64,000 nt of DNA, taken from positions 1 to 64,000 of the forward strand of contig JAEDIW010000005.1 of assembly GCA_016296655.1 (NCBI GenBank), in the 5' to 3' direction. The translations under genes and the position numbers were made by a program. The notes below the pieces were generated by a model that saw only the letters and a program-made list of their open reading frames with translations, did no database searches and was not told the origin of the DNA. This document shows positions 44,398 through 52,436 of this stretch, one piece after another. Positions within the stretch are counted from its first letter, which is position 1, and every line of letters begins with the position of its first letter. This stretch comes from Treponema sp. GTDB taxonomy: Bacteria; Spirochaetota; Spirochaetia; Treponematales; Treponemataceae.

Positions 44398-45327
44398 TTA
44401 CTGATAACTCTGCCATGCATTGTCGCCTGTTGTAGTTACATAATTTACTTCTCCAGCAGGCAGTTTTGTAACATCCTGGCTAAACCATTTCTGAGAAAAT
44501 TTTGCAAGAGTTCCGTCTTTGTGCATCTGATCAATTAAATCATTAAAGGCAAGGATAAAATCTTTATTTGATTCTCTTCGTGCCCAACCGTAAACAATTG
44601 GCATGTTCTTCCATTTTACATCCTGAATAAACATCATATCTGAATATCCGGCAAGTTTTACAGCATAAGCTACAGTTGATGTACACTGGAAAGCACCGTC
44701 AGCACGTTTCTGGGCAACAGCTGGGAAAACAACAGTTGCTGCATCTAGGTCAAGTTCCTTTATTACAATTCCCTTAGCCTTCTGTGATTCAATAATTTTT
44801 TCCATAACTAAAGTTGCATTTGAACCAGCTTCACCGCAAAGAGTTTTTCCATTCCAGTAGTTCATATCACCATCTTCTGGAATTCCATCAGCTTTTCGGC
44901 CAGCAATTGAATAAGATTCCCATGCATAAGTATTTGTAAACCAGTAAAGTTTAAGACGGTCTGGATTTACTGTTGTAAGGTTTGCAATAGTATCAATTAC
45001 GCCATTCTGAACCATTCCCCACAAAGAAGCATACTCAGAAACTGTCCATTCAATTTTAATTCCGTAATAGTCGCAGATGTACTTAATCACATCAATATCC
45101 ATACCTTCCAAGTTAGAAGCATCACCCATAGTCCAGCCAAGCTGAACACCGCCAGTACCAACTTTCAAAGTCTTGCCTGCAAGTCCAGCCCATTTTGCCT
45201 TCAGCGGATCACTTGTATCAACTGTAACAGCAGGTGCTGACTTAGCAGATTCTTCCTTTCCACCGCTTGCAAAAATTCCTGAAATTAAACTCATGGCAAC
45301 AGCAAAACATACAAATGTCTTTTTCAT
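44398..45327 (-). CDS. Amino-acid ABC importer substrate-binding protein
   Basis: A 309-residue exported protein of the SBP_bac_3 group. The signal peptide (MKKTFVCFAVAMSLISGIFA) has no lipobox Cys near the cut (FASGGKEES), so the protein is likely free in the periplasm. Family blocks are LEGMDIDVIKYICDYYGIKIEW, GVIDTIANLTTVNPDRLKLYWFT, LCGEAGSNATLVMEKI and YGWARRESNKDFILAFNDLI. ATG 45327 has GGGAG at 6-nt spacing. It is the first gene of the importer, with its own TTGACA promoter and a terminator-bearing leader upstream (45466-45555). Confidence 0.88.
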   Translation of the reverse strand: MKKTFVCFAVAMSLISGIFASGGKEESAKSAPAVTVDTSDPLKAKWAGLAGKTLKVGTGGVQLGWTMGDASNLEGMDIDVIKYICDYYGIKIEWTVSEYASLWGMVQNGVIDTIANLTTVNPDRLKLYWFTNTYAWESYSIAGRKADGIPEDGDMNYWNGKTLCGEAGSNATLVMEKIIESQKAKGIVIKELDLDAATVVFPAVAQKRADGAFQCTSTVAYAVKLAGYSDMMFIQDVKWKNMPIVYGWARRESNKDFILAFNDLIDQMHKDGTLAKFSQKWFSQDVTKLPAGEVNYVTTTGDNAWQSYQ

Positions 45328-45520
45328 AACTCTCTCTCCCATAAAAAAAATCAGCATACTTCAACTGACAGTTTCATTTACGGCCAGTGAACGAACTGCC
45401 AGAACTTTTAGAATCTAAACCTCGGCCTGATTTTTCGTGGCCTTTGAAAAATAAAGCCAAGCCTCAAAAAAAAAGGCGTCAGCCTGCAAACACTGCAAAC
45501 TGACGCCTTTGTCATTCGTT
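45328..45520 (-). ncRNA. Structured leader or small RNA ahead of the amino-acid importer
   Basis: After the early terminator the leader continues with paired segments: CTGGCAGTT and AACTGTCAG form a 9-bp stem with one G-U pair, with an inner TTCA/TGAA. I do not recognise a known riboswitch class, T-box or tRNA-like feature. Either the first 60 nt are a small RNA, or the whole is a cis-regulatory leader. Confidence 0.4.
45466..45510 (-). terminator. Strong terminator hairpin in the leader of the amino-acid importer
   Basis: On the minus strand AAAGGCGTCAG (45500-45510) pairs with CTGACGCCTTT (45472-45482), an 11-bp stem followed by nine T. It lies only 20-60 nt after a predicted transcription start, so it may be an attenuator or end a small RNA. 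Confidence 0.8.
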
Positions 45521-45526
45521 GTTTTC

Positions 45527-45555
45527 ACGATATTTAAATTATTTTTTTATGTCAA
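45527..45555 (-). promoter_or_regulatory. Sigma70-type promoter of the amino-acid importer leader
   Basis: On the minus strand TTGACA (45550-45555), a 17-nt spacer and TATCGT (45527-45532). Transcription would enter the hairpin 45466-45510 almost at once, before a leader of about 190 nt. Confidence 0.6.
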
Positions 45556-45685
45556 TACTTTTTTGCCCTTATTTTTATATTTTTATACAAAATTTTAACA
45601 ATATTTTGCATAATTATTCAAAAAAAATGCGCCAACTTCCAACTTCCAACCTTCTCACATATCCACACACCTCACCAGCCACAAT
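45556..45685. other. Intergenic downstream of the aminotransferase gene
   Basis: About 130 bp, AT-rich in its left half, between the aminotransferase stop and the importer promoter. No independent terminator is seen for the aminotransferase except the hairpin at 45466-45510. Confidence 0.4.
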
Positions 45686-46846
45686 CTACAAACCATAACA
45701 GAAACGTTCAATGCGCTCACAACCTTCCTTTATTTTGTCCATTGAAATTGCATAAGCCATGCGGACATAGCAGCTTCCCTGCTGAGAGCCAAAATTATCA
45801 CCAGGAACTACAGCAACATGCGCTTCATCCAGAAGCCTGTCTGCAAATTCCTGTGCAGTTAGACCAGTTCCGCTGATATTTGCAAAAATATAAAAAGCAC
45901 CTTTCGGCTTTATGCATGAAATTCCTTTCATTTTATTCAGTCTTTCGAACAGATAATCTCGCCGTGCCTTGTACTCTGGAAGCATTACATTCATGCAGTA
46001 TGGCATGGCATTTTTGAAAGCCTCAATCGCAGCTCGCTGCCCAATCGTAGGACTTGACGAATGAATTCCTTCTGTCAGTTTTGTCAAAAGTTCTATAAAA
46101 TGTTCAGGTCCTGCTCCAAATCCTATTCTGAATCCCGTCATTGCAAAAGTTTTTGAACAACTGTCAACAATCAACGTCCTTTCCTTCATGCCCGGAATTT
46201 GAGCAATACTCGGAACTGCCTCTGAATCAAAAACCAGATGCCTGTAAACTTCATCGCTTATCACAAACAAATCCCTTTCTTTCGCAATTTCAGCAATTTC
46301 TTCAAGAGTTTCTGCAGAAATTACGCTTCCTGTAGGATTACATGGAGAATTAAGCATTATAGCCTTTGTTTTTTCACTGACATTTTTTTTGATTGAATCT
46401 GCTGTAATTACAAAATCATCTTTTTCATAAACCTCAACGTTGACAGGTTTGCCATAGCACATTTTTATCATCTGGCTATAATTCGTAAAATAAGGAGCTG
46501 GTACAAGAATTTCATCGTCAGGATTTACAATTGCACGTAAAGTCAAAAAAAGGCACGACATTCCACCTACAGTAACAATGACATTTTCCCTCGTATATTT
46601 TACACCTTCCTGCTTTGAAAGATATTCAGCATAAATGTCCCTCAGTTCATTCAAGCCAGCCCCTGGTGCATAATGAGTTTCCTTCCTGTCCAAAGCAGCT
46701 TTTGCAGCATCTATTACACAGTCAGCAGGTGCAAAATCAGGATCTCCAACTGAAAAGGAAATTACATCATCAATTTTTGAAGCCCTGACCATCATATCCC
46801 TGATAGAAGATGCAGGTATCATTTCTACAGAATCAGAATATTTCAT
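45686..46846 (-). CDS. Class I pyridoxal-phosphate aminotransferase
   Basis: A 386-residue protein of fold type I. The N-terminal SFSVGDPDFAPADCV, NSPCNPTGSVIS, ISDEVYRHLVFD and the PLP-lysine motif SCSKTFAMTGFRIGFG match the aspartate/aromatic aminotransferase subgroup I-gamma (PatA, AspC-like), and the C-terminus has FGSQQGSCYVRMAY with the substrate carboxylate Arg. It would interconvert an amino acid and its keto acid. ATG 46846 follows GGAGG at 7-nt spacing; the longer frame adds a Lys-rich stretch without support. It lies just upstream of the amino-acid importer and M20 hydrolase genes, which suggests a shared amino-acid theme. Confidence 0.88.
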   Translation of the reverse strand: MKYSDSVEMIPASSIRDMMVRASKIDDVISFSVGDPDFAPADCVIDAAKAALDRKETHYAPGAGLNELRDIYAEYLSKQEGVKYTRENVIVTVGGMSCLFLTLRAIVNPDDEILVPAPYFTNYSQMIKMCYGKPVNVEVYEKDDFVITADSIKKNVSEKTKAIMLNSPCNPTGSVISAETLEEIAEIAKERDLFVISDEVYRHLVFDSEAVPSIAQIPGMKERTLIVDSCSKTFAMTGFRIGFGAGPEHFIELLTKLTEGIHSSSPTIGQRAAIEAFKNAMPYCMNVMLPEYKARRDYLFERLNKMKGISCIKPKGAFYIFANISGTGLTAQEFADRLLDEAHVAVVPGDNFGSQQGSCYVRMAYAISMDKIKEGCERIERFCYGL

Positions 46847-46902
46847 AAAATAACCTCCACAGTCAGCCATTTTTTTAAGCTCTTTTTCTTTTTTTTTCAT
46901 TT

Positions 46903-47035
46903 TTGGGCGGCTTTTTGTTGGTAACCAACAAAAACCAGGCTTTCCGCACTTCGCCGTCTAAAAGCGAGTTTGCCTTCAGTCAAACTCGCAGCGGCTCATC
47001 CTTCGCAAAGCTCAGGACTAAAGGTGCTTCAATCC
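46903..47035. repeat. GC-rich intergenic island 4 with palindromes
   Basis: Between the aminotransferase and TSUP genes, and running into the last codons of the latter. It has an 11-bp perfect palindrome centred at 46923 (arms 46912-46922 and 46924-46934), a 9-bp hairpin GCGAGTTTG/CAAACTCGC (46964-46972 and 46981-46989), and the inverted 16-mer shared with island 2 at 46976-46991. Confidence 0.6.
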
Positions 47036-47818
47036 TTGCCGCAGACACTGAGTTACAAGTCTTAAAAACAGCAGGAGCAAAACTACTGCAAAAACCGGCT
47101 TTATAAATCTTGCTCCCTTTTTCAGCGCCAGGCCAGAGCCTAGACAGCTACCTCCAATATATCCAGCTGTAACCCACAAAACCACAGGCCAGTAAACCAA
47201 ACCTTCCAAAGCAAACGTAACAGTCGTTCCAATGCTTGAAAAGACAGCCATCACCCTGCTGTTTCCGCTGGCCGTTACCAAATCAAGTTTATTTAACAGG
47301 ACAAAGCCAAAAATCATAAAAGTTCCGGCCCCTGCCCCATAAAAACCTTCATAAACACCCATTAAAAAACCAAAAACAACTGCAAATACCATTTTTGCAG
47401 TCATAGAAAGCATTTCAACATTATTTTCATCGCCAATATTTTTTTTTGCAAAAATAACAATGGCAGCAACTGGCAGAATCACAATCATAATATATTGCAA
47501 ATATTTTTCAGGAATCATTATATTCAGCTTTGAACCAAAATAACTTCCTGCCAGGCTCAAAACACCGGCTACAAGTGCCGTCTGCCAGTAAATTTTCTTA
47601 TTTTTCGAATAACGGATTACAGAAGCAGTTGCTCCTGCAACGGTAGAAGCCATATTAGTTCCTGCAATCATGTGAACTGGAAAACCCGTCAGCATAAAAA
47701 CCGGCAAAGTCAAAAGCCCTCCACCTCCTGCAGCAGCATCAATTATTCCTGCAACAAAAAAAGTTAAGACAAGAAGGATAAACCCCGAAAAACTTAATGT
47801 AAACAAACCACTCTCCAT
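47018..47818 (-). CDS. TSUP-family (TauE/SafE) membrane permease
   Basis: A 266-residue membrane protein with eight helices. Landmarks are FVAGIIDAAAGGGGLLTLPVFMLTG near the N-terminus and the repeated half around VFGFLMGVYEGFYGAGAGTFMIFGFVLL, both typical of the TauE/SafE family, which moves sulfite, sulfonates or other small organic anions. Substrate is unknown. The last few residues (RQGLKHL) are encoded by the GC-rich island, so the C-terminus may have been altered by it. A TACGAT box lies 8 nt before the ATG and no Shine-Dalgarno is evident. Confidence 0.87.
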   Translation of the reverse strand: MESGLFTLSFSGFILLVLTFFVAGIIDAAAGGGGLLTLPVFMLTGFPVHMIAGTNMASTVAGATASVIRYSKNKKIYWQTALVAGVLSLAGSYFGSKLNIMIPEKYLQYIMIVILPVAAIVIFAKKNIGDENNVEMLSMTAKMVFAVVFGFLMGVYEGFYGAGAGTFMIFGFVLLNKLDLVTASGNSRVMAVFSSIGTTVTFALEGLVYWPVVLWVTAGYIGGSCLGSGLALKKGARFIKPVFAVVLLLLFLRLVTQCLRQGLKHL

Positions 47819-47847
47819 GTTTTACAATCGTATTTTTTAAACATAAA

Positions 47848-47881
47848 AAAAGCCACATTCCCTAAAAAGAAAATGTGGCTT
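47848..47881 (-). terminator. Rho-independent terminator of dnaB
   Basis: On the minus strand AAGCCACATT (47872-47881) pairs with AATGTGGCTT (47850-47859), then a T-run (47843-47851). It is about 80 bp past the dnaB stop. Confidence 0.8.
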
Positions 47882-47963
47882 CATTACCTTGTTCCATTGA
47901 ACTTAAAATTCAGTCTTTAGTCAATGGATTTTATAAAAAAACTTACAGCATTATTTTTATAAA

Positions 47964-49301
47964 TCAGTTGAACGACCTGTCCTTTGCAACGTTTTCAAAA
48001 CGTGTAACAGAAGGCAAGAAAATAAGTTCAACATCACCAATCGGACCGTTACGCTGCTTTGCAACAATCAGTTTTGCATCCAGTACTTGATTTGCCTCTT
48101 CAGAACTTTTTTTACGTTCCCTGTGAATGAACATTACCATATCAGCATCCTGTTCAATAGACCCCGAACCTCTAAGCTGAGCAAGATTCGGTTCATTGCC
48201 TTCTGCATCACGTGCAAGCTGACACAAAACAACAATCGGAATATTAAGTTCCCTTGCCAGCGACTTCAGCGATTTTGAAATTTCTGAAATCTGCTCATAA
48301 ACTGGTGCATTCTGATTTTCAGTTGAAATAAGTCCAATGTAGTCAATAAAAATTATTTTTACATCATGCTGCAGCTTCATACGCCTTGCCATAGCCCTAA
48401 GGTCAAGAAGCTGCATATTCGGAGTATCAACAATATACAGCGGAGAATCATAACAAAGTCCTGCTGCATCTTGAATTTTCTGCAAATCCTGCAAAGTCAG
48501 CAAACCTGAACGGATTTTTCCACCAGGAACCCTTGAAACCTGCGATAAAAGACGCTGCCCAATTTGAGCATCGGACATTTCCAGCGAAAAAAAACCGCAG
48601 GAAATTTTCCTTTCCACCGCAATATATTGAATCATAGACAAAGCCAAAGCCGTTTTACCCATTGAAGGTCTGGCACCTATAATTATCAATTCCTGATTTT
48701 GAAAACCGCTTGTCATGGCATCTAAATCGCCAAAGCCCGAAGGAATGCCTGTAAATCCACTGCGGTTTGCAAGCCTTTTTTCAATAAGCGTAATTGTATT
48801 ATTTACAACCTCCTGCATTTCATGAATGGAAGTTGTCTGATTTCTTTCAGTTATATTAAAAATGCTTTTTTCTGCAAGTTCAAGAATATTTTTACTTTCT
48901 TTTGTTTCATCAAAGGAAGCAGCCTTCAAATCCTGAGAAATTTTTATCAGCTCCCTGCGGACTGAACAATCCAGAACAACATTTGCATAATAAGAAATGT
49001 TTGCACTTGTCGGCACAGTATCGGAAAGGCTTGCTATATAAGCCGCACCACCAGCTGCATCAAGTTCTCCAGTTTTATTCAGCTCATTCAAAAGAGTAAG
49101 GGCATCTCCATGAATATTCTGATTTGACATGGAAATCATTGCCTTATAAATCAATTGATTTTGTCTGGAATAAAAATTTTCAACTTTCAAAAGGACGGCA
49201 ATATCATCAAAAGCACTCCAATCCAGCAACAGAGCTCCAAGAGTTGCCTGTTCTGCCTCAAGATTATGAGGAGGAACTTTGTCTTTTAATAATGAATCCA
49301 T
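47964..49301 (-). CDS. dnaB: Replicative DNA helicase DnaB
   Basis: A 445-residue hexameric helicase. The N-terminal domain has VPPHNLEAEQATLGALLLD. The RecA-like domain shows Walker A GARPSMGKTALAL, CGFFSLEMSDAQIGQRLLSQ (helicase motif H1a), KIIFIDYIGLIS (Walker B), VVLCQLARDAEG and RGSGSIEQDADMVMFIHR with the arginine region. It unwinds DNA at the fork with primase. There is no intein. The start follows AAGGAAGG at 7-nt spacing. It is last in the classic rpsF-ssb-rpsR-rplI-dnaB group, but a terminator separates it from rplI. Confidence 0.95.
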   Translation of the reverse strand: MDSLLKDKVPPHNLEAEQATLGALLLDWSAFDDIAVLLKVENFYSRQNQLIYKAMISMSNQNIHGDALTLLNELNKTGELDAAGGAAYIASLSDTVPTSANISYYANVVLDCSVRRELIKISQDLKAASFDETKESKNILELAEKSIFNITERNQTTSIHEMQEVVNNTITLIEKRLANRSGFTGIPSGFGDLDAMTSGFQNQELIIIGARPSMGKTALALSMIQYIAVERKISCGFFSLEMSDAQIGQRLLSQVSRVPGGKIRSGLLTLQDLQKIQDAAGLCYDSPLYIVDTPNMQLLDLRAMARRMKLQHDVKIIFIDYIGLISTENQNAPVYEQISEISKSLKSLARELNIPIVVLCQLARDAEGNEPNLAQLRGSGSIEQDADMVMFIHRERKKSSEEANQVLDAKLIVAKQRNGPIGDVELIFLPSVTRFENVAKDRSFN

Positions 49302-49363
49302 AAAATTGCCTTCCTTAAAGAATAAATATAAACCTCAAAAAAAATCAAGGCTAGTGCAAAATA

Positions 49364-49399
49364 AAAGCCAGCACAACGTTATACCGTCAGGCTGGCTTT
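49364..49399 (-). terminator. Terminator between rplI and dnaB
   Basis: On the minus strand AAAGCCAGC (49391-49399) pairs with GCTGGCTTT (49364-49372), then TATTTTG. The T-run is broken, so read-through into dnaB is likely. Confidence 0.65.
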
Positions 49400-49446
49400 C
49401 ACTTTGGAAACATCAAAAAGATATTTCCTGATTTTTCAAAGCAAGA

Positions 49447-49998
49447 TTACTCAGCTTTTTCTTCTGCAACAGAAGCTTCTTTTTCTTCAGCAGGAGCTTC
49501 TGCAACTTCAGCTTTCTTTCCCTTTGCTTTTTTGTCAGCAGAAACATCTTCTTCCTGAGCTTTTACAACCAATTCTACAGTTGCAGTCTGTGCTTCATAA
49601 AGCTTTACAACAACATGATATTTTCCTGTTGACTTGATGTTTACACCAGGAACTTCAATGCGCTTACGTTCAATTTCATATCCAGCTTTTGCAAACAAAT
49701 CAACAACTGTTAACGAAGAAACTGCACCATAAAGTTTTCCATTTGGACTTGCCGGCATAACAGCTTCAAGTGAAAGCTGCTCAAGCTTTTCTTTAAGACT
49801 TGCAGAATCCTTGCGTTTCTGTTCCTTGCGGGCTTCAATTTCAGCTTTGCGGCCTTCAAAGATTGCAACAGTTGCATCATTGTAAGGTACAGCAAGAACA
49901 CGTGGCAAAAGGTAGTTGCGAGCATAGCCGTCAGCTACCATCTTTACATCACCTTCTTCTCCAAGGTGTTTTACATCTGTATTAAGAATAACTTTCAT
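49447..49998 (-). CDS. rplI: 50S ribosomal protein L9 with a C-terminal extension
   Basis: A 183-residue L9. The N-terminal domain shows MKVILNTDVKHLGEEGDVKMVADGYARNYLLPR, all hallmark residues of L9. The central helix and the C-terminal domain with LYGAVSSLTVVDLFAKAGYEIER follow. Typical L9 is about 148 residues; here an extra tail of about 35 residues rich in Ala, Glu and Lys is added after the C-terminal domain. Start follows GAGGAG. It sits between rpsR and dnaB. Confidence 0.95.
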   Translation of the reverse strand: MKVILNTDVKHLGEEGDVKMVADGYARNYLLPRVLAVPYNDATVAIFEGRKAEIEARKEQKRKDSASLKEKLEQLSLEAVMPASPNGKLYGAVSSLTVVDLFAKAGYEIERKRIEVPGVNIKSTGKYHVVVKLYEAQTATVELVVKAQEEDVSADKKAKGKKAEVAEAPAEEKEASVAEEKAE

Positions 49999-50078
49999 TT
50001 TACAAGCTCCTCTTGATTTTTTAAGGCCGCGTCACCAGGAGTTGGATCGCTCTGCCCCTTTGTCTTTGCAGACAGTAA

Positions 50079-50402
50079 TTAGTCGCCAACGAATGGCAAC
50101 AATGCTACAACGCGAGCACGTTTAATTGCAACAGCAAGTTCTCTCTGGTGCTTTGCACATGTTCCTGTTATACGGCGTGGAAGAATCTTTCCGCGTTCTG
50201 TTGTATAACGGCGCAGACTGTCAGCATCCTTATAGTCAATCTTGATTTTATTTGCACAGAAACGGCAAACTTTCTTGTGGAAGAAAGCTTTTCCTTTTCC
50301 ATGTCCACGGCCTTCATTTTCACGACCTGTGTCCTGTGCAACTTCTGTATTCATTTCGTCTTTTACAACGTCTTCCATAGCAACCTGTTTTTCATCAGAC
50401 AT
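50079..50402 (-). CDS. rpsR: 30S ribosomal protein S18, N-terminally extended
   Basis: A 107-residue S18. The core (about 40-105) has KVCRFCANKIKIDYKDADSLRRYTTERGKILPRRITGTCAKHQRELAVAIKRARVVALLPF-type sequence (read in blocks), with Cys-x2-Cys and a later Cys-x2-His that suit the zinc-binding form. An acidic to basic tail of about 38 residues (MSDEKQVAMEDVV and following) precedes the core, longer than in most bacteria. Lies 32 bp downstream of ssb and 80 bp upstream of rplI. Confidence 0.95.
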   Translation of the reverse strand: MSDEKQVAMEDVVKDEMNTEVAQDTGRENEGRGHGKGKAFFHKKVCRFCANKIKIDYKDADSLRRYTTERGKILPRRITGTCAKHQRELAVAIKRARVVALLPFVGD

Positions 50403-50434
50403 AATTATCTCCTAAATGCATTTGGGATATTCAA

Positions 50435-50899
50435 TTAAAACGGAATATCTTCAAGGAACGTATTTGTGTCTCCGCCGTAAGAAGCCGGATCCATCGGTTC
50501 AGAACTTGATTTTGGCTGGAATTTCGAGGCATATCCCCCAGTCTGTTGACCACCCTCTGCTTTTCCGCCAAGAAGCTGAACATTTGTAGCAGTAATAGTT
50601 ATTCTGCTTTGCTTTTGTCCATCTTTTTCCCATCTGTCCTGACGCAGATAACCTTCAATGGCAATCTGCTTGCCTTTTGTCAAATACGGTTTAAGGCTTT
50701 CTGCCTGTTTTCCCCATATCGTAACATCAAAATAACTTACTTCTTCCACCCACTGGTCGCCATTTTTACGGCTGCGGTTTACAGCAATGCTTACATTAGC
50801 ACGAGCCTGTCCGCTAGGAAGATATGCAAAAGAACGTTCATCAGCACCAACATCACGAGTAAGCCTGCCAACAAGTGTTACATGATTGATATCTGTCAT
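50435..50899 (-). CDS. ssb: Single-stranded DNA-binding protein
   Basis: A 154-residue SSB. The OB-fold has MTDINHVTLVGRLTRDVG, FSIAVNRSRK-type strand (NVSIAVNRSRKNGDQ), DVTIWGKQAESLKPYLTKGKQIAIEGYLRQDRWE and ITATNVQLLGG. A Gly/Gln/Ser-rich linker and the acidic tail EDIPF complete it; the tail recruits repair and replication partners. It lies in the ribosomal group between rpsF and rpsR, the common arrangement. Confidence 0.95.
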   Translation of the reverse strand: MTDINHVTLVGRLTRDVGADERSFAYLPSGQARANVSIAVNRSRKNGDQWVEEVSYFDVTIWGKQAESLKPYLTKGKQIAIEGYLRQDRWEKDGQKQSRITITATNVQLLGGKAEGGQQTGGYASKFQPKSSSEPMDPASYGGDTNTFLEDIPF

Positions 50900-50936
50900 T
50901 TATTTCCTCCAGTGAATGTTCAAGTAAAATTACTTA

Positions 50937-51227
50937 CTATGCGTTCTTTTCGTCAAGCTTTACAAAAAGATAACGAAGCAAATTTTCATTCAAATGGAAT
51001 TTGCTGTCAATTTCTTCAAGTTTTCCAGGATTTACGTTAATCGTGAACAGTGCGTAGCGACCACGAACCTGTTTTTTAATTTCATAAGCAAATTCACGAT
51101 CACCAAGTGATTCTTCTTTTTCAATTTCAGCGCTGAACTGTGCAAGGTCAGCCTTAAGCAATTCAGCTCCAGATTTAGCCTTCTCCTCTTCAATCGGGAA
51201 AATAGCCATAAGTTCATACTTTCTCAT
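50937..51227 (-). CDS. rpsF: 30S ribosomal protein S6
   Basis: A 96-residue S6 with the hallmark start MRKYELMAIFPIEEE, the strand REFAYEIKKQVRGRYALFTINVNPGKLEEID and the end NENLLRYLFVKLDEK. It is the first gene of the group with ssb, rpsR, rplI and dnaB. AAGGAG lies 6 nt before the ATG. A strong promoter precedes it, and the roughly 50-nt leader has a hairpin that may bind the S6:S18 pair. Confidence 0.95.
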   Translation of the reverse strand: MRKYELMAIFPIEEEKAKSGAELLKADLAQFSAEIEKEESLGDREFAYEIKKQVRGRYALFTINVNPGKLEEIDSKFHLNENLLRYLFVKLDEKNA

Positions 51228-51284
51228 ATTAACTCCTTATGGACGTATGGAAACTACATGCGTAGTCTCAAGGGGGATTCGTTT

Positions 51285-51313
51285 ATAATATTGATTTTAC
51301 AAAACATCGTCAA
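51285..51313 (-). promoter_or_regulatory. Promoter of the rpsF operon
   Basis: On the minus strand TTGACG (51308-51313), a 17-nt spacer and TATTAT (51285-51290). The leader has GAGACTAC/GTAGTTTC with a 4-nt loop (51252-51271), a possible autoregulatory site. Confidence 0.75.
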
Positions 51314-51440
51314 TAGATTTATATAAATGTATTTACATAATTGAAAAGCCAATCTGTCTATACTTCGAGCAGAAAAAGTCAAAAACACTCAGCAAAGCAT
51401 CAGCACTCATGAAAAAAAAATCCAAACATATCCAGAAAAA

Positions 51441-51923
51441 TCATACTTTTGAAACAGCTTCCTTCAGCGATTTTTCAGAAAAAATCTTTTCAACATTCAG
51501 TATTATTATGAATTTTTCATCTTTTTTTCCAATTCCGCTTATGTATTCTTCAGGAATGCTGTTTCCGAATTTTGGAGCCGGTTCAATTGTTTTTTCATCT
51601 ATTTCCAGAACTTCTTCAACAGAATCTGCTACAGCACCATAAACAGAAACTAATTCTTCATCTCCTTCTTTTCTGCCAGAATTTTTTATTTCAAGCACGA
51701 TAATCCTAGTCTTTTTGGAAACTTCAGAACTTTCCAATCCTAAACGCCTGCGAAGATTTATTGCAGAAATTCCTTCGCCCCGGGAATTTATGATTCCTTC
51801 CACATAATCAGACGTACACGGAAGCCTTACAGGTTCGACATAATTTAAAACTTCCTGAACCTTGGTTACTTCCACTGCATATAAAGAGTTCTGAAGCGTA
51901 AAAGTCAAAAACTGCCTTGCCAT
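51441..51923 (-). CDS. cheW: Chemotaxis coupling protein CheW (first copy)
   Basis: A 160-residue CheW. The fold markers are FLTFTLQNSLYAVEVTKVQEVLNY, RLPCTSDYVEGIINSRGEGISAINLRRRLGL and EEYISGIGKKDEKFIIILNVEKIF. It links receptors to CheA kinase. GGAG lies 7 nt before the ATG. It is 37 bp downstream of cheY. The second cheW at 56917-57411 is clearly a paralogue (the same blocks with different surface residues). Confidence 0.93.
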   Translation of the reverse strand: MARQFLTFTLQNSLYAVEVTKVQEVLNYVEPVRLPCTSDYVEGIINSRGEGISAINLRRRLGLESSEVSKKTRIIVLEIKNSGRKEGDEELVSVYGAVADSVEEVLEIDEKTIEPAPKFGNSIPEEYISGIGKKDEKFIIILNVEKIFSEKSLKEAVSKV

Positions 51924-51960
51924 AATAAGACTCCATGAAAATATTTTAACTTAAAAAAAA

Positions 51961-52326
51961 TCAGCCTACAATCTTTTTTACTACAGCCAGAAGCTTTTCC
52001 GAAGAAAAAGGCTTTACAATCCAGCCTGTAGCTCCAGCCTCTTTACCTTCCTGCATTTTTGAATCCTGATTTTCAGTCGTCAGAACAATAATCGGTGTAA
52101 AACGGTACTTTGGATTCTGACGAAGTTTTTTGGTAAATTCAATTCCATCCATATTCGGCATATTAATGTCAGTTATTACAAGACCGAATTTATCAGCTTC
52201 AGCTTTATTCAGACCGTCAACACCATCAACAGCTTCAGTAACATCATAACCTTCCTGCCCCAAGATAAAAGTAATGCTTTTACGGATTGAAACCGAATCA
52301 TCAACAGCAAGAATCTTAGCACCCAT
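51961..52326 (-). CDS. cheY: Single-domain response regulator CheY
   Basis: A 121-residue receiver protein. The acidic pair is in KILAVDDS, the phospho-acceptor Asp53 in VITDINMPNMDG, the Thr in VLTTENQD and the Lys in WIVKPFSSEKL. There is no output domain, so it should act on the flagellar motor switch or on phosphate flow. ATG 52326 follows GGAGGG at 8-nt spacing. A 110-bp gap separates it from cheB, so it may have a separate promoter. Confidence 0.93.
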   Translation of the reverse strand: MGAKILAVDDSVSIRKSITFILGQEGYDVTEAVDGVDGLNKAEADKFGLVITDINMPNMDGIEFTKKLRQNPKYRFTPIIVLTTENQDSKMQEGKEAGATGWIVKPFSSEKLLAVVKKIVG

Positions 52327-52436
52327 AAACAACGCCCTCCAAAATCTTCACCTTTTTTGACAAACCTGAAAACAGAACTTTTCCAAGCTTTCCATACCTA
52401 TCATTATAACCTGAAAAAAAATAATAACATGATTTT

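Noticed and set aside
50546..51040. 164-codon plus-strand frame across ssb and rpsF
   Set aside because: Both genes on the other strand are certain; the composition (many Cys, Phe, Ser) is typical of antisense shadows.
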